In this document: in pieces, positions 1-9,063 of the stretch
Position numbering within the stretch: the first letter of the stretch is position 1
Layout: every line of letters starts with the position of its first letter
Assembly: GCA_027487315.1 (NCBI GenBank)
Contig: JAIYDW010000141.1
Span: 1 to 32,266, forward strand
DNA from: Verrucomicrobiaceae bacterium
GTDB taxonomy: Bacteria; Verrucomicrobiota; Verrucomicrobiia; Verrucomicrobiales; Verrucomicrobiaceae
Length of the DNA stretch: 32,266 bases
Direction of reading: 5' to 3'
The notes under the pieces: generated by a model
The model's input: the letters and a program-made list of their open reading frames with translations, nothing else
Database searches by the model: none
Told to the model about the DNA's origin: nothing
Position numbers and translations under genes: made by a program

Positions 1-753
1 CTGCGGGAATTCATCACCTTGAATCGGACGGAGCGGGCGGATCATGAGGTGCTGTTCTGGGCGTTTTTTGTGTTCACGCCGCTGCACTATGTGCTGGTGG
101 GGATTCAGTGGTATGGGATGTTTAGCGTCTTCATACCGGTGTATGCGTTTGTGTTCATTCCGTTTCGGCGGGTGCTGACGGGAGAGACGAAGGGGTTTCT
201 GGAGAGCACGGCGAAGATCCAGTGGGCGTTGATGGTGTGCGTGTATGCGGTGAGTCACATGCCGATGCTGCTGACTTTGCCGCTGCGGGATTTTGAGGGG
301 CAAAATGCGAAGCTGTTGTTCTTCTTTGTGATGACGGTGCAGATGAGTGATGTGCTGCAGTATGTGTGGGGCAAGACGTGTGGGAAGAGGCCGGTGGCTC
401 CACGGGTGAGTCCGCATAAGACGTGGGAGGGGACGTTGGGAGGGATTGGAACGACGGTGCTGCTGAGCACTTGTTTGTGGTGGGCGACGCCGTTCAATCC
501 GTGGCAGGCGGCTTTGATGGCGCTCTTAATCTGTTTGGCGGGATTCTTTGGCGGGTTGGTGCTGTCGGCGATCAAGCGGGATTTGGGGGCGAAGGACTGG
601 GGGAACTCGATAGCGGGTCACGGGGGATTCATGGATCGGATTGATTCGTTGTGTTTTGCGGCGCCGTTGTTTTTCCATGTAACGGCGTTTTACTTTGGGA
701 CGGGGATTGATCCGAGGCCGCCGGGGTGGGTGTTGGAGTGGTTGGGGAGATGA
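1..753 (+). CDS. cdsA: Phosphatidate cytidylyltransferase (CDP-diglyceride synthase), 5'-truncated by window edge
   Basis: It makes CDP-diacylglycerol from phosphatidic acid and CTP in the inner membrane, the branch point for phospholipid synthesis. The frame is open to base 1, so the N-terminus lies outside the window; about 250 residues are visible. The C-terminal part carries the family signature: S-x-x-K-R (SAIKRD), then KDWG, then GHGGFMDRID, which holds the conserved metal-binding Asp residues. Several hydrophobic stretches (for example VLFWAFFVFTPLHYVLVGI and LLICLAGFFGGLVL) fit a polytopic membrane enzyme. The motifs PHKTWEG and QMSDVLQYVWGK also match this family. A TTG at 19 is only an internal possible start. 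The next gene begins 47 bases downstream and is functionally unrelated. Family assignment is firm. Whether this is the main CdsA or a second YnbB-like paralogue cannot be told from a partial sequence. Confidence 0.9.
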   Translation: MREFITLNRTERADHEVLFWAFFVFTPLHYVLVGIQWYGMFSVFIPVYAFVFIPFRRVLTGETKGFLESTAKIQWALMVCVYAVSHMPMLLTLPLRDFEGQNAKLLFFFVMTVQMSDVLQYVWGKTCGKRPVAPRVSPHKTWEGTLGGIGTTVLLSTCLWWATPFNPWQAALMALLICLAGFFGGLVLSAIKRDLGAKDWGNSIAGHGGFMDRIDSLCFAAPLFFHVTAFYFGTGIDPRPPGWVLEWLGR

Positions 754-799
754 GGGGGATTGGGGATTGCGGAATTTTTGGGGTGAGGTTGAGTGGGGG

Positions 800-1945
800 G
801 TGATTTATTTGGATTCGAATGCGACGACTCAGCCTGCGCCGGAGGTGGTGGAGGCGATGTTGCCGTATTTGCGTGAGCGGTGGGTGAATCCGTCGTCGAG
901 TTATCGGGGGGCGCGGGAGGTGAGGAAGGCGATTGAGGGGGCGAGGGGTGCGGTGGCGGAGTGGATCGGAGCGGAGGTGGAGGAGGTGGTGTTTACGAGT
1001 TGCGGAACGGAGTCGGTCAATGCGGTTCATGACTCGGTGCGGGCGCTGTGGCCGGAGCGGAGGCGATTGATTGTGGGGGCGACGGAGCATGCGGCGGTGA
1101 TGGAATCGGCCGAGCGATGGGTGAGGAATGGGGGTGAGAAGGTGGTACTGCCGGTGGGTCGGGATGGGGTGGTGGAATTGGGGGTGTTGCGGGAGATGTT
1201 GCGGGAGCCGACGGCGTTGGTGTCGGTGATGTGGGCGAACAATGAGACGGGGGTGGTGGCGCCGATGGCTGAGGTGGTGGCGATGGCGCATGAGGCGGGG
1301 GCTTTGGTGCATACGGATGCGGTGCAGGCGGTGGGGAAAGTGGCGGTGGATGTGCGGGAGGTGGCGGTGGATTTTTTGAGTTTGAGCGGGCACAAGGTGC
1401 ATGCGGCGAAGGGAGTGGGAGCGTTGTTTGTGAGTCGGCGGGCGCGGTATTTGCCATTGCTGGTGGGGGGTGGGCAGGAGAGCGGGAGGCGGAGTGGGAC
1501 GGAGAATGTGGCGGGGATTGTGGGTCTGGGGGTGGCGGTGGCGTTGATGAGGGGGCAGGATGGGCCGCGGGTGACGGCGATGCGGGATGCGTTTGAGGCG
1601 GGGGTGTTGAAGAGGGTGCCGGAGGTGGTGGTGAATGGGCTGGAGGCGCGGCGGTTGGGGACGACGAGCAGTTTGACTTTTCCGGGCGTGGATGCTGCTG
1701 GGATGTTGATTTTGCTGGATAAGGCGGGGGTGTGTTGTTCGGCGGGGTCGGCGTGTCACACGGGGGCTTTGCATGCATCGCATGTGCTGGAGGCGATGGG
1801 TTTGGATGCAGGGCATGCGGGGAGCACGCTGCGGTTTTCGTTTTGTCGGTATAACACGATGGAAGAGGTGGAGCGGGCAGTTGAGGGGGTGGTGGCTGGG
1901 GGGGAGAAGATGCGAATGTTGATGGGGGTGGTGGTTGGTGGGTGA
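800..1945 (+). CDS. Cysteine desulfurase (NifS/IscS-like, class V aminotransferase)
   Basis: A PLP-dependent enzyme that takes sulfur from L-cysteine as an enzyme persulfide and passes it to Fe-S cluster assembly or tRNA thiolation. The N-terminus IYLDSNATTQPAPEVVEAML is typical. The PLP lysine is in SGHKVHAAKG (about K199) and the persulfide cysteine is in CSAGSACHTG (about C319). The cofactor-binding stretch ANNETGVVAPM and the RSGTENVAG motif are also present. I chose the GTG at 800 because it places the conserved YLDSNAT close to the N-terminus; the frame is open further upstream (to 695), but that extension is Gly/Trp-rich and lies over the previous gene. Length (381 aa) is normal. No iscU, iscR or suf genes are in view, so its partner pathway is unknown. 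The stop overlaps the start of the MATE gene, suggesting translational coupling. Confidence 0.93.
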   Translation: MIYLDSNATTQPAPEVVEAMLPYLRERWVNPSSSYRGAREVRKAIEGARGAVAEWIGAEVEEVVFTSCGTESVNAVHDSVRALWPERRRLIVGATEHAAVMESAERWVRNGGEKVVLPVGRDGVVELGVLREMLREPTALVSVMWANNETGVVAPMAEVVAMAHEAGALVHTDAVQAVGKVAVDVREVAVDFLSLSGHKVHAAKGVGALFVSRRARYLPLLVGGGQESGRRSGTENVAGIVGLGVAVALMRGQDGPRVTAMRDAFEAGVLKRVPEVVVNGLEARRLGTTSSLTFPGVDAAGMLILLDKAGVCCSAGSACHTGALHASHVLEAMGLDAGHAGSTLRFSFCRYNTMEEVERAVEGVVAGGEKMRMLMGVVVGG

Positions 1946-3320
1946 GCATGAATCAGCAAGTTTGAATGTACCGGATCGGGTGTGGCCGAGTCTGGCGGAG
2001 GAGTCGCGGTCGCTATTGAAACTGGCGGTGCCATTGATTTCGGGTCAACTCACTCAGATGCTGATGGGGGTGGTGGACACGGTGATGATCGGGGGGATCG
2101 GGGTGGTGCCGCTAGGGGCTTCGACGTTTGCGAATTCGTTGTTAGCGGTGCCGTTTGTGACAGGCATTGGACTCATGACGTCTGTGTCGGTGAGGGTATC
2201 GCAGGGACACGGAGCGAATGATCCTGAGGCGGTGGGATCGGTGCTGAGACATGGGACGTGGCTGGCATTGATGTGGGGGCTGATGGTGGTGGCTGTGGTG
2301 GGTGGGTTGCTGGGTTTTTTGGATCGGTTTGGGCAACCTGCTGAAGTGGTGGAGCGGGCGCCGGTTTATTTGATGACGTGCGCGGTTTCGATGGTGCCGG
2401 TGATGCTGACGATGGCGTGGAAGAATCATGCGGACGCGTTGAGCCAGCCGTGGACGCCGTTTTGGATTGGGTTGGGTGCGATTGGGTTGAATGCGTTTTT
2501 GAACTGGCTGTGGATTCATGGGCACTGGGGTTTTCCGGCGATGGGACTGGAGGGGGCGGGATATGCGACGTTGGTGGCGCGGGTGGTGGCGACGGGGGTG
2601 CTGTTTGTTTGGCTGAATCGGAGTGCTAGGTTGAGGAAGTGGGTGCCTTTGCGATGGTTGGCGAGGTGTGATTGGAAGGGGTTTGCGGAGTTGCTTCGAA
2701 TCGGGGTGCCAGGGAGTTTGCATTTGCTGACGGAGGTGACGGCATTTGTGATGGCGTCGTTGATGATTGGGACGCTGGGAGTGGTGCCGTTGGCGGCGCA
2801 TCAGGTTGCGATGACGTGTGCGGGGACAGCCTTCATGGTGCCGCTGGGGATGGCGATGGCGACGACGGTGAGGGTGGGAGAAATTGTGGGTGCGAATGAA
2901 AGGCCGCGGCTGCATCGGGTGCTGAGTTTGAGCTGGCTTTTTGCGGCGGGATTTATGTCGGCGTCGATGGTGTTGTTCTTCTTTTTTGGGAAGCCTTTGG
3001 CGGGCTTGTTTGTGGCGGATGAGGCGGTGGTTTCGAGTGCGGCGGCGCTTTTGGTGGTGGCGGTCGTGTTCCAGTTGTTTGATGGGCTGCAGGTGGTGTC
3101 GGTTTCGGCGTTGCGGGGTGTGAATGATGTGGCGGTGCCGGCGTGGATGGCGGCGTTTGCGTATTGGGGGCTGGCGATGCCGTTGGGGTGGTATTGGGGG
3201 TTGAAGCTGGGTTGGGGGGCGTCGGGGGTGTGGCTGGCGATGGCGGTGGGTCTGGCGGTGGCGGCGTTGTTGCTGGGGAGGCGGGCGTGGCGTTTGCTGA
3301 ATTCACGTGTTTTTGACTGA
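1935..3320 (+). CDS. MATE-family multidrug/cation antiporter (NorM-like)
   Basis: An inner-membrane exporter of the multidrug and toxic compound extrusion family, which usually expels cationic compounds in exchange for Na+ or H+. The 461-residue protein has about twelve hydrophobic segments in two halves. The first half opens with LLKLAVPLISGQLTQMLMGV-type sequence, the classic MATE start, followed by VDTVMIGGIG; the second half repeats it with ELLRIGVPGSLHLLTEV and AAHQVAMTC. Start choice is uncertain: TTG 1935, GTG 1938 and TTG 1962 are all in frame, and there is no in-frame ATG nearby. Either of the first two overlaps the cysteine desulfurase stop, so the two genes are probably co-transcribed. 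The substrate cannot be inferred from sequence. Confidence 0.92.
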   Translation: MVGEHESASLNVPDRVWPSLAEESRSLLKLAVPLISGQLTQMLMGVVDTVMIGGIGVVPLGASTFANSLLAVPFVTGIGLMTSVSVRVSQGHGANDPEAVGSVLRHGTWLALMWGLMVVAVVGGLLGFLDRFGQPAEVVERAPVYLMTCAVSMVPVMLTMAWKNHADALSQPWTPFWIGLGAIGLNAFLNWLWIHGHWGFPAMGLEGAGYATLVARVVATGVLFVWLNRSARLRKWVPLRWLARCDWKGFAELLRIGVPGSLHLLTEVTAFVMASLMIGTLGVVPLAAHQVAMTCAGTAFMVPLGMAMATTVRVGEIVGANERPRLHRVLSLSWLFAAGFMSASMVLFFFFGKPLAGLFVADEAVVSSAAALLVVAVVFQLFDGLQVVSVSALRGVNDVAVPAWMAAFAYWGLAMPLGWYWGLKLGWGASGVWLAMAVGLAVAALLLGRRAWRLLNSRVFD

Positions 3321-3353
3321 CAGTTTTGTTGAAGGTGTGCATACTTGAGGTGA

Positions 3354-6152
3354 ATGGAGCCCATTAAAAACTCTCGGACTTACCTCGGCGCTGAGGGCAA
3401 GGGGAGTGGTGTGCGTTCGGGGAAGGGTGGGAAGAACAAGCGCGACGGGCTTGGACGAGGCAGTCCGGCGATGATCGATGATCATATCGAGACGATCTGC
3501 AGCATTCTGCCGGATGGAACGTTTGCGTATGTGAATGATGTTTTTTGCCGGGTGTTTGGCAAGAAGCGGAGTCAGTTCGTTGGGAAGAAGTGGGTGGGGA
3601 TGGTCGAGGAAGAGGATTTGGAGAGGATTCAGAAGCAGTTGCAGCAGTTGAGGCCGGAGATTCCGGTGGTGGTGGTGGAGCACCGGGTGCAATTAGGAGC
3701 GGGGGGTGCGCGGTGGATGCAGTTTGTGAATCGGGGGATGTTTGACGAGCGGGGGAATCTTCTTGAGACGCGGGTGGTGGGTCGGGACATCACGGAGCGG
3801 GTGGAAATGGAGATGGCTCTGAAGGAGAGCCGGGAGCGGTGGAAGTTTGCGATTGAGAGTTCGGGGGACGGTGTTTGGGATTGGAACGTGGCGACAGGAG
3901 AGGTGAAGTTTTCGGATCGATGGAAGGGGATGCTGGGGTATTTGCCGGAAGAGATTTTGGGAGGGTTTGAAGAATGGGAGTCGCGGGTGCACCCGGATGA
4001 TTTGGCGGATGCCAAGGCGGGGTTGAAGGCGCACTTTGAGGGGGTGAAGGCGTCGTTCGTGCAGGAGTTTCGGATGAAGTGCAAGGATGGGAGTTGGAAG
4101 TGGATCTTGACGCGGGGGAAGGTGATTGCGCGGGATGGGAAGGGGGCGCCGTTGCGGGCGATCGGAACGCACACGGACATATCGGAAGCGAAAGCGGCGA
4201 AGGCGCGGGAGGCGGAGAATTTGAGGTTGATTGCGGAGGGAGCGCCCTGTGATTCGGTGTTGGATGCGATCGTGCGCCATGTTGAGGCAGAGCATCCGGA
4301 GATGTATTGCAACGTGATGGCGGTAGATCATGTCGCGGGGGTTTTGAAGGTGCGTGCAGGTCCGAGAATGCCTAAGTGGTATTTGAAGGCTGTGGATGGA
4401 GCGAAGATTGATCGGTTTGGAGTCTGCAGTTGTGCTGCGGTGCATTCTGGTGAGCGCGATGTGACGGAGGACATTCGGGTGGATGAGCGGTGGAAAGAGC
4501 GGCGTGAGTTGGTGGCCAAGTTGGGGATGGTGGCTGGCTGGGCGGAGCCGATTCGGAGTCGCTCGGGTTTGGCGTTGGGGGCCTTGGCGTGTTACCATCG
4601 AGAGCCGCATTTGCCGACCTGGGCGGAGATTGAGACGGTGATGAATGCGGTGTCGTTGGCGGCGGTGGCGCTGGAGCGGGAGCAAGAGGAGAGGGCGCTG
4701 CGGGAGAGCGAAGGGAAGTTTCGGGCGGTGTTTCAGCAGGCGGCGGTGGGCGTGGCGGTGTTGGAGACGGCGACGGGTCGGTTTTTGGATGTCAATCAGC
4801 GCATGTGCGAGATCAACGGTTTGACGCGAGAGGACATGCTGAAGACGAATTTCATGGCACTGACGTTGCCGGAAGATTTGGGGGGTGATTTGGCTCAGAT
4901 GAAGCGGTTGGTGGCGGGTGAGATTCCGAATTTCACGATGGAGAAGCGGAATATCCGAGGTGATGGACAGATTTGCTGGGTCAACTTAACGGTATCGCCG
5001 CTCTGGCAACCGGGAGAACCTCCGTTACGTCATGTGGCAGTGTTGCAGGACATTACGGGGAGCAAGTTGGCGGAGGCAAACTACCGGAGGCAGTTGGAAT
5101 ACAATCGAGCGTTGGTGGCGAACACGAGTGCCTACATGGTATCGTTGGATTCGAAGGGGCGGTTTGTGCATGTTAATGATTCGTTTTTGAAGGGTTCGGG
5201 ATACGCGTTGGAGGAGGTGTTGAACCGGAGGCCGTGGGAGATTGGATTGATGAACAAGGAGGATGCGATGCGTTCGAAGGAACGGTTTGGGGTGGTGTTG
5301 TCAGGGGAGGAGAGTCCGCCGATTGAGCTGAGGTTGAAGACTCGCGGTGGAAGCTGGCGGGTGGTCGAAGTGAGGAGTGCGATGACCCGGACTCCTGACG
5401 GGAAACCGGATCGCATCATTGTCACGGGAACGGATCTGACGGAGCGGAATCGATTGCAGCAGGAGGTGCTGAATGTGGTGGAGAGGGAGCAGGCACGGCT
5501 GGGGCATGATTTGCACGACGGGGTGGGGCAGACGATGACGGGAGTGGTGGCGTTGATTGACGCGCTGGAGGAGGGCTTGAATGGGGAGGCGAAGCAGGAT
5601 GCGGCGAGGATTCGGAAGTTGATTCAGGACGGGGTGTCTGAGATGCGGCGGATGTCGCATGGGCTATCGCCGATGAGTGTGAAGTATCGGGGACTGGAGG
5701 GATCGCTGGAGTTGTTGGCGGAGACGGTGCGACTGAATCATCGGACGCCGTGTGTGTGTGTGATTGAAGAGGGGATCGTGATTGAAGATGACGACACGCA
5801 GACGCATCTTTATCGCATTGCTCAGGAGGCGGTGAACAATGCGCTGCGTCATGGCGATCCGAAGACGATCTGGATACGGCTGAAGACGGAGAGTATAGGG
5901 GTGAGCGTTTTGAGTGTGGAAGATGACGGGTCGGGGATCAAAAAGGCAAAAGGCAAGGGGACTAAGAGTGAGGGGGGGGCGGTTAAAGCGGGGATTGGGA
6001 TGCGAGTGATGGAGTATCGGGCGAACTTGATCGGGGCGGAGTTGGAGGTAAAATCGCGGGTGGGTGGGGGAGTGATTGTGACCTGTCGTTTGCGGGCGCC
6101 AGGTGCGTCGAGGAGCAAAGGACGTGAGTTTAAGGTGACAAAGCGAGGTTAG
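3354..6152 (+). CDS. Soluble multi-PAS/GAF sensor histidine kinase (NarL-type, HisKA_3)
   Basis: A 932-residue two-component sensor kinase. Approximate order: PAS (40-150), PAS_3-like (155-275, with GYLPEEI and RVHPDDL), GAF (285-440), PAS (445-570), PAS (575-700), HisKA_3 dimerisation domain (707-775), HATPase_c (815-920). The phosphoacceptor is the His of HDLHDGVGQ (about H721). The ATPase N-box is EAVNNALRH, and the G-boxes are EDDGSGI and GIGMRVMEYRA. I see no membrane segment or signal peptide, so it should sense cytoplasmic signals through its four PAS modules and the GAF domain. HisKA_3 kinases normally pair with LuxR/NarL-type response regulators, but none is adjacent, so this is an orphan. 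ATG 3354 follows a GAGG at 3347-3350. The N-terminal ~40 residues are low-complexity and basic. Confidence 0.93.
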   Translation: MEPIKNSRTYLGAEGKGSGVRSGKGGKNKRDGLGRGSPAMIDDHIETICSILPDGTFAYVNDVFCRVFGKKRSQFVGKKWVGMVEEEDLERIQKQLQQLRPEIPVVVVEHRVQLGAGGARWMQFVNRGMFDERGNLLETRVVGRDITERVEMEMALKESRERWKFAIESSGDGVWDWNVATGEVKFSDRWKGMLGYLPEEILGGFEEWESRVHPDDLADAKAGLKAHFEGVKASFVQEFRMKCKDGSWKWILTRGKVIARDGKGAPLRAIGTHTDISEAKAAKAREAENLRLIAEGAPCDSVLDAIVRHVEAEHPEMYCNVMAVDHVAGVLKVRAGPRMPKWYLKAVDGAKIDRFGVCSCAAVHSGERDVTEDIRVDERWKERRELVAKLGMVAGWAEPIRSRSGLALGALACYHREPHLPTWAEIETVMNAVSLAAVALEREQEERALRESEGKFRAVFQQAAVGVAVLETATGRFLDVNQRMCEINGLTREDMLKTNFMALTLPEDLGGDLAQMKRLVAGEIPNFTMEKRNIRGDGQICWVNLTVSPLWQPGEPPLRHVAVLQDITGSKLAEANYRRQLEYNRALVANTSAYMVSLDSKGRFVHVNDSFLKGSGYALEEVLNRRPWEIGLMNKEDAMRSKERFGVVLSGEESPPIELRLKTRGGSWRVVEVRSAMTRTPDGKPDRIIVTGTDLTERNRLQQEVLNVVEREQARLGHDLHDGVGQTMTGVVALIDALEEGLNGEAKQDAARIRKLIQDGVSEMRRMSHGLSPMSVKYRGLEGSLELLAETVRLNHRTPCVCVIEEGIVIEDDDTQTHLYRIAQEAVNNALRHGDPKTIWIRLKTESIGVSVLSVEDDGSGIKKAKGKGTKSEGGAVKAGIGMRVMEYRANLIGAELEVKSRVGGGVIVTCRLRAPGASRSKGREFKVTKRG

Positions 6153-6172
6153 GGGATAAAGATGGCGGTGAT

Positions 6173-6430
6173 ATGAGCACGCTTCCGAAAGTTTTTGATG
6201 TCAAACCTTGCGCGGTGGAACTTGAAGCGGGGGACCACTGGTGGTGTGCCTGCGGACTTTCGGGGCATCAGCCGATGTGTGATGGAGCGCACAAGGGGAC
6301 GGGGTTGGGGCCACGGAAGTTCACGCTGACGGAGGCGAAGAAGGTTTGGCTTTGCAACTGCAAGCACAGCAACAATCCGCCGTTTTGTGACGGCAGTCAT
6401 TCGAAGTTGCCGGCGACGGAGACGGAGTGA
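6173..6430 (+). CDS. Tandem CDGSH iron-sulfur domain protein
   Basis: A small (85 aa) protein with two CDGSH-type [2Fe-2S] sites (zf-CDGSH, mitoNEET type 3 family). The first site is CACGLSGHQPMCDGAH and the second CNCKHSNNPPFCDGSH. Each has the three Cys and one His that ligate a labile, redox-active cluster. Proteins of this type are thought to act in electron or Fe-S cluster transfer, but the exact role in bacteria is unsettled. It starts 20 bases after the histidine kinase stop on the same strand and may be in its operon. The thiol interchange gene follows after about 52 bases. Start ATG 6173 gives the usual family length. Confidence 0.93.
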   Translation: MSTLPKVFDVKPCAVELEAGDHWWCACGLSGHQPMCDGAHKGTGLGPRKFTLTEAKKVWLCNCKHSNNPPFCDGSHSKLPATETE

Positions 6431-6482
6431 GGAAAAGCTGAGCAGGGGAATATTGGGTGGGTTGGGAACGTCTTAGTTTGAG

Positions 6483-8327
6483 ATGAAGCGGATTTTACAG
6501 TTGGGGATGATGCTGGCTTTGGCTCTGTTTGGGCTGGGGGGTGATTTGGGTGCGCAGTCGATTGGGCTGGCGTTGCCTGAGGATTCGCCGGTGAAGGCGA
6601 CTTTGGTGGCGGAGGTGACGGTGGGGGTTTCCGGGGTGCCGTTTCGGGCGGCGGTGAAGCTGGAGCATGCGCCGGAGTGGCATACTTATGGGAAGGTGTT
6701 GCCACCGGAGGTGATTGGGAAGCCGACGTCGTTGAAGTGGACGCTGCCGGAGGGGTGGACGGTGGAGGAGTTGCCGTGGCCGGAGACACATGAGGTGCCT
6801 TCGACGGATGGGAAGAAGAGTGTGGGGTATGATGGGACGGTGTATTTGCCGGTGAAGGTGACGCCGAAGGGTGGGGTGGGGACGAGTGCGGAGATCAAGG
6901 TGAAGGTGGACGCGCTGGCGTGTGATCCGAAGAACTGCATGCCGCAGCGGCCTGAGGCATCGATGACGTTCGCTTTGGGGGAGGCGGTGGTGATGAATGC
7001 GGAGTTGGCGGGGGAGTTTGCGAAGATGGCGGCGTTGGTGGTGCCGAAAGCTGAGGCGGTGGTGGGGCCGAAGGTTGAGACTGAGGCGGTAGTGGCGCCG
7101 GTGAAGAAGGCGGAGCGGTCGTTTTTTGGGTATCTGGTGTTTGCGTTCGTTGGGGGATTGATTTTGAACGTGATGCCGTGCGTTTTCCCGGTGCTGGGAA
7201 TTAAGATCATGAGTGTGGTGCAGCAGGCGGGGGGAGATAAGCGGCAGGTGCTGATGCATGGGCTGGCTTACACGGTGGGGATTTTGATTTGTTTTTGGGC
7301 GCTGGGAGGGTTGGTGATTTCGCTGGGCAAGACGTGGGGGTTTCAATTGCAGTCGGCGGGGTTTGTCTTTGGGCTGGCGGCGTTCTTTTTGATTTTTGGA
7401 TTGAACATGGCGGGGGTGTTTGAGATTGGGGCGTCGGCGGTGGGTGTGGGAGCGAATCTGCAGGCGAAGCATGGGTTGAGCGGATCGTTTTTCTCCGGCT
7501 TGCTGGCGGTGGTGGTGGCGACGCCGTGCTCGGCGCCGTTTTTGGGGTCAGCGTTGGGTTACACGGTGACGTTGCCGGGGGTGCAGGCGATGCTGATGTT
7601 CACGATGATTGGGATCGGGCTGGCGAGTCCGTTTTTGGTGCTGTCGCTAGTGCCATCGTTGGTGTCGGCGCTGCCGAGGCCGGGGGCGTGGATGGAGAGC
7701 TTTAAGCAGGGGATGTCGTTTTTGTTGTTTGGGACGGTGGTGTTTTTGGTCTGGGTGCTGACGGGGATGATTGAGGGTCAACCGATGCTGTTCCTGTTGT
7801 TTGGGTTGGTGGTGGTGGCGCTGGGGTGCTGGATTTATGGGCGGTGGTCGCTGCCGCACAAGTCGCAGCGGACGCGTTTGATTGCGGTTGTGCTGGCGGG
7901 GTTGGCGGTGGTGGGTGGGTTAGCTTTCGGGTGGCCGGAGGTGGAGGTGGCTTCGGTGGAAGAGGGGAGTCATTCCGAGGGTGGGTTGACGTGGGAGGCG
8001 TGGTCGCCGGAGAAGGCGGCGGCGCTGCGGGCGGAAGGGAAGGCGGTGTATATTGATTACACGGCGAAGTGGTGCTTTACATGCCAGGTGAACAAGCGGG
8101 TGTACAAAGACCCGGCGGTGCAGAAGGCGATTGCGGATAGGAACGTGGTGCTGTTGAAGGCGGACTGGACGAATGAGGATCCTCGGATCAGTCAGGCGCT
8201 GTCAGAGTTGGGGAAGGCGGCGGTGCCTGTGAATGTGCTTTATTTGCCGGGGGTGAAGGAGCCGGTGGTGCTGGACGAGTTGTTGTCGGCGGATGGGGTG
8301 GTCAAGGCGATTGAGCAGGTGCCTTGA
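6483..8327 (+). CDS. dsbD: Thiol:disulfide interchange protein DsbD (full length)
   Basis: It moves reducing power from cytoplasmic thioredoxin across the inner membrane to periplasmic thiol proteins. The 614-residue protein has all three modules. A signal peptide (MKRILQLGMMLALALFGL...) leads into a periplasmic DsbD N-terminal domain (about 25-190) with HAPEWHTYGK and a cysteine pair at about C147/C152. The membrane core (about 210-480) carries NVMPCVFPVLG (C233) and ATPCSAPFLG (C349). The periplasmic thioredoxin domain has the active site AKWCFTCQVNK (C531/C534). All three redox pairs needed for the relay are therefore present. It converges on the metallo-hydrolase gene with only a few bases between stops. 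A second, stand-alone homologue of its N-terminal domain lies at 14512-15381. Confidence 0.94.
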   Translation: MKRILQLGMMLALALFGLGGDLGAQSIGLALPEDSPVKATLVAEVTVGVSGVPFRAAVKLEHAPEWHTYGKVLPPEVIGKPTSLKWTLPEGWTVEELPWPETHEVPSTDGKKSVGYDGTVYLPVKVTPKGGVGTSAEIKVKVDALACDPKNCMPQRPEASMTFALGEAVVMNAELAGEFAKMAALVVPKAEAVVGPKVETEAVVAPVKKAERSFFGYLVFAFVGGLILNVMPCVFPVLGIKIMSVVQQAGGDKRQVLMHGLAYTVGILICFWALGGLVISLGKTWGFQLQSAGFVFGLAAFFLIFGLNMAGVFEIGASAVGVGANLQAKHGLSGSFFSGLLAVVVATPCSAPFLGSALGYTVTLPGVQAMLMFTMIGIGLASPFLVLSLVPSLVSALPRPGAWMESFKQGMSFLLFGTVVFLVWVLTGMIEGQPMLFLLFGLVVVALGCWIYGRWSLPHKSQRTRLIAVVLAGLAVVGGLAFGWPEVEVASVEEGSHSEGGLTWEAWSPEKAAALRAEGKAVYIDYTAKWCFTCQVNKRVYKDPAVQKAIADRNVVLLKADWTNEDPRISQALSELGKAAVPVNVLYLPGVKEPVVLDELLSADGVVKAIEQVP

Positions 8328-8334
8328 GGGGCGG

Positions 8335-8991
8335 CTAATCGTCGAGGAGGAAGGGGTTTTGGAGTCGTTCGCGGGCGATGGTGGTGGAGGGGCCGTGGCC
8401 GGGGTGGACTTGGGTTTCGTCCGGGAGGGTGAGGATTTTGTTTTGGATGCCGCTGAGGAGGGTGCGGGTGCTGCCGCCGGGGAAGTCGGTGCGGCCCATG
8501 CCGTCGCGGAAGAGGACGTCGCCACCGAAGAGGTGTCCGGTGGCGGGGGAATGGAAGCAGATGCTGTCGGGTGAGTGGCCAGGTACGTGGAGGACGGACC
8601 AGGAGGTGCCGAGGAGGTCGAGAGTTGAGGATTCGGTCACGAGGTCGGTGACGGTGAAGGGGGTGACGGAGAAGCTGATGCCGGCGGAGATGCCGAAGAG
8701 GCGCTCGAGGGTGAGGTCGGGGGAGTAGGGGGCGAAGGCGATGACGGGACAGGCGTGGGAGTCGGCGATGGCGGCGGCGTCGAGGACGTGGTCGAAGTGT
8801 TGGTGGGTGAGCAGGAGAGCGTTGAGTTTGACGCCCTGGGTGGAGAGCCAGACGGACATGCCTTCGGGGGGGTCGATGGCGATGGCTTGGTCGGCGAGGC
8901 GTAGGAGCCATCCGTTGGTTTGGGCGATTCCGCCGGTAAAATGGGACAATGTGAGCATTTGAGCAGTAATGAGAGGGAAACTGTTGGACAT
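8335..8991 (-). CDS. Metallo-beta-lactamase-fold hydrolase (glyoxalase II-like)
   Basis: A 218-residue MBL-fold enzyme with a binuclear metal site. Visible motifs: THQHFDH (HxHxDH), VPGHSPDS (third metal His), GGDVLFRDGMGRTDFPGG (bridging Asp and the loop typical of YcbL/glyoxalase II-like proteins) and HPGHGPSTT (last His). The family hydrolyses thioesters or similar; the substrate here is unknown. It is short for classic glyoxalase II, lacking the C-terminal helical domain, and fits the compact YcbL-like group. The first ATG is at 8991; an ATG eleven codons in (MLTLSHFTGG) is also plausible. It converges with dsbD and diverges from the protease gene across about 70 bases. Its coding strand is C-rich, as in the window's other minus-strand genes. 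Confidence 0.9.
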   Translation of the reverse strand: MSNSFPLITAQMLTLSHFTGGIAQTNGWLLRLADQAIAIDPPEGMSVWLSTQGVKLNALLLTHQHFDHVLDAAAIADSHACPVIAFAPYSPDLTLERLFGISAGISFSVTPFTVTDLVTESSTLDLLGTSWSVLHVPGHSPDSICFHSPATGHLFGGDVLFRDGMGRTDFPGGSTRTLLSGIQNKILTLPDETQVHPGHGPSTTIARERLQNPFLLDD

Positions 8992-9042
8992 TTCAACCTG
9001 TAAGCCTCAAAATTAGAAGCGATTTCGGCTTTGGCCGACGTT

Positions 9043-9048
9043 TATGAT
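9043..9048 (+). promoter_or_regulatory. Possible -10 hexamer for the tail-specific protease gene
   Basis: TATGAT matches the sigma70 -10 consensus at five of six positions and lies 15 bases before ATG 9064 in the divergent gap. I see no good -35 at the right spacing, and the implied leader is very short. A candidate only. If real, it would exclude the upstream TTG at 9031 as the start. Confidence 0.22.
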
Positions 9049-9063
9049 TCATACAACCCCTCT

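Noticed and set aside
629-1949. Long open frames on the minus strand rich in Pro, His, Arg and Ser opposite the cysteine desulfurase
   Set aside because: They result from the G-rich coding strand, which rarely gives stops when read in reverse. Composition is non-protein-like and the plus-strand frame has clear motifs.
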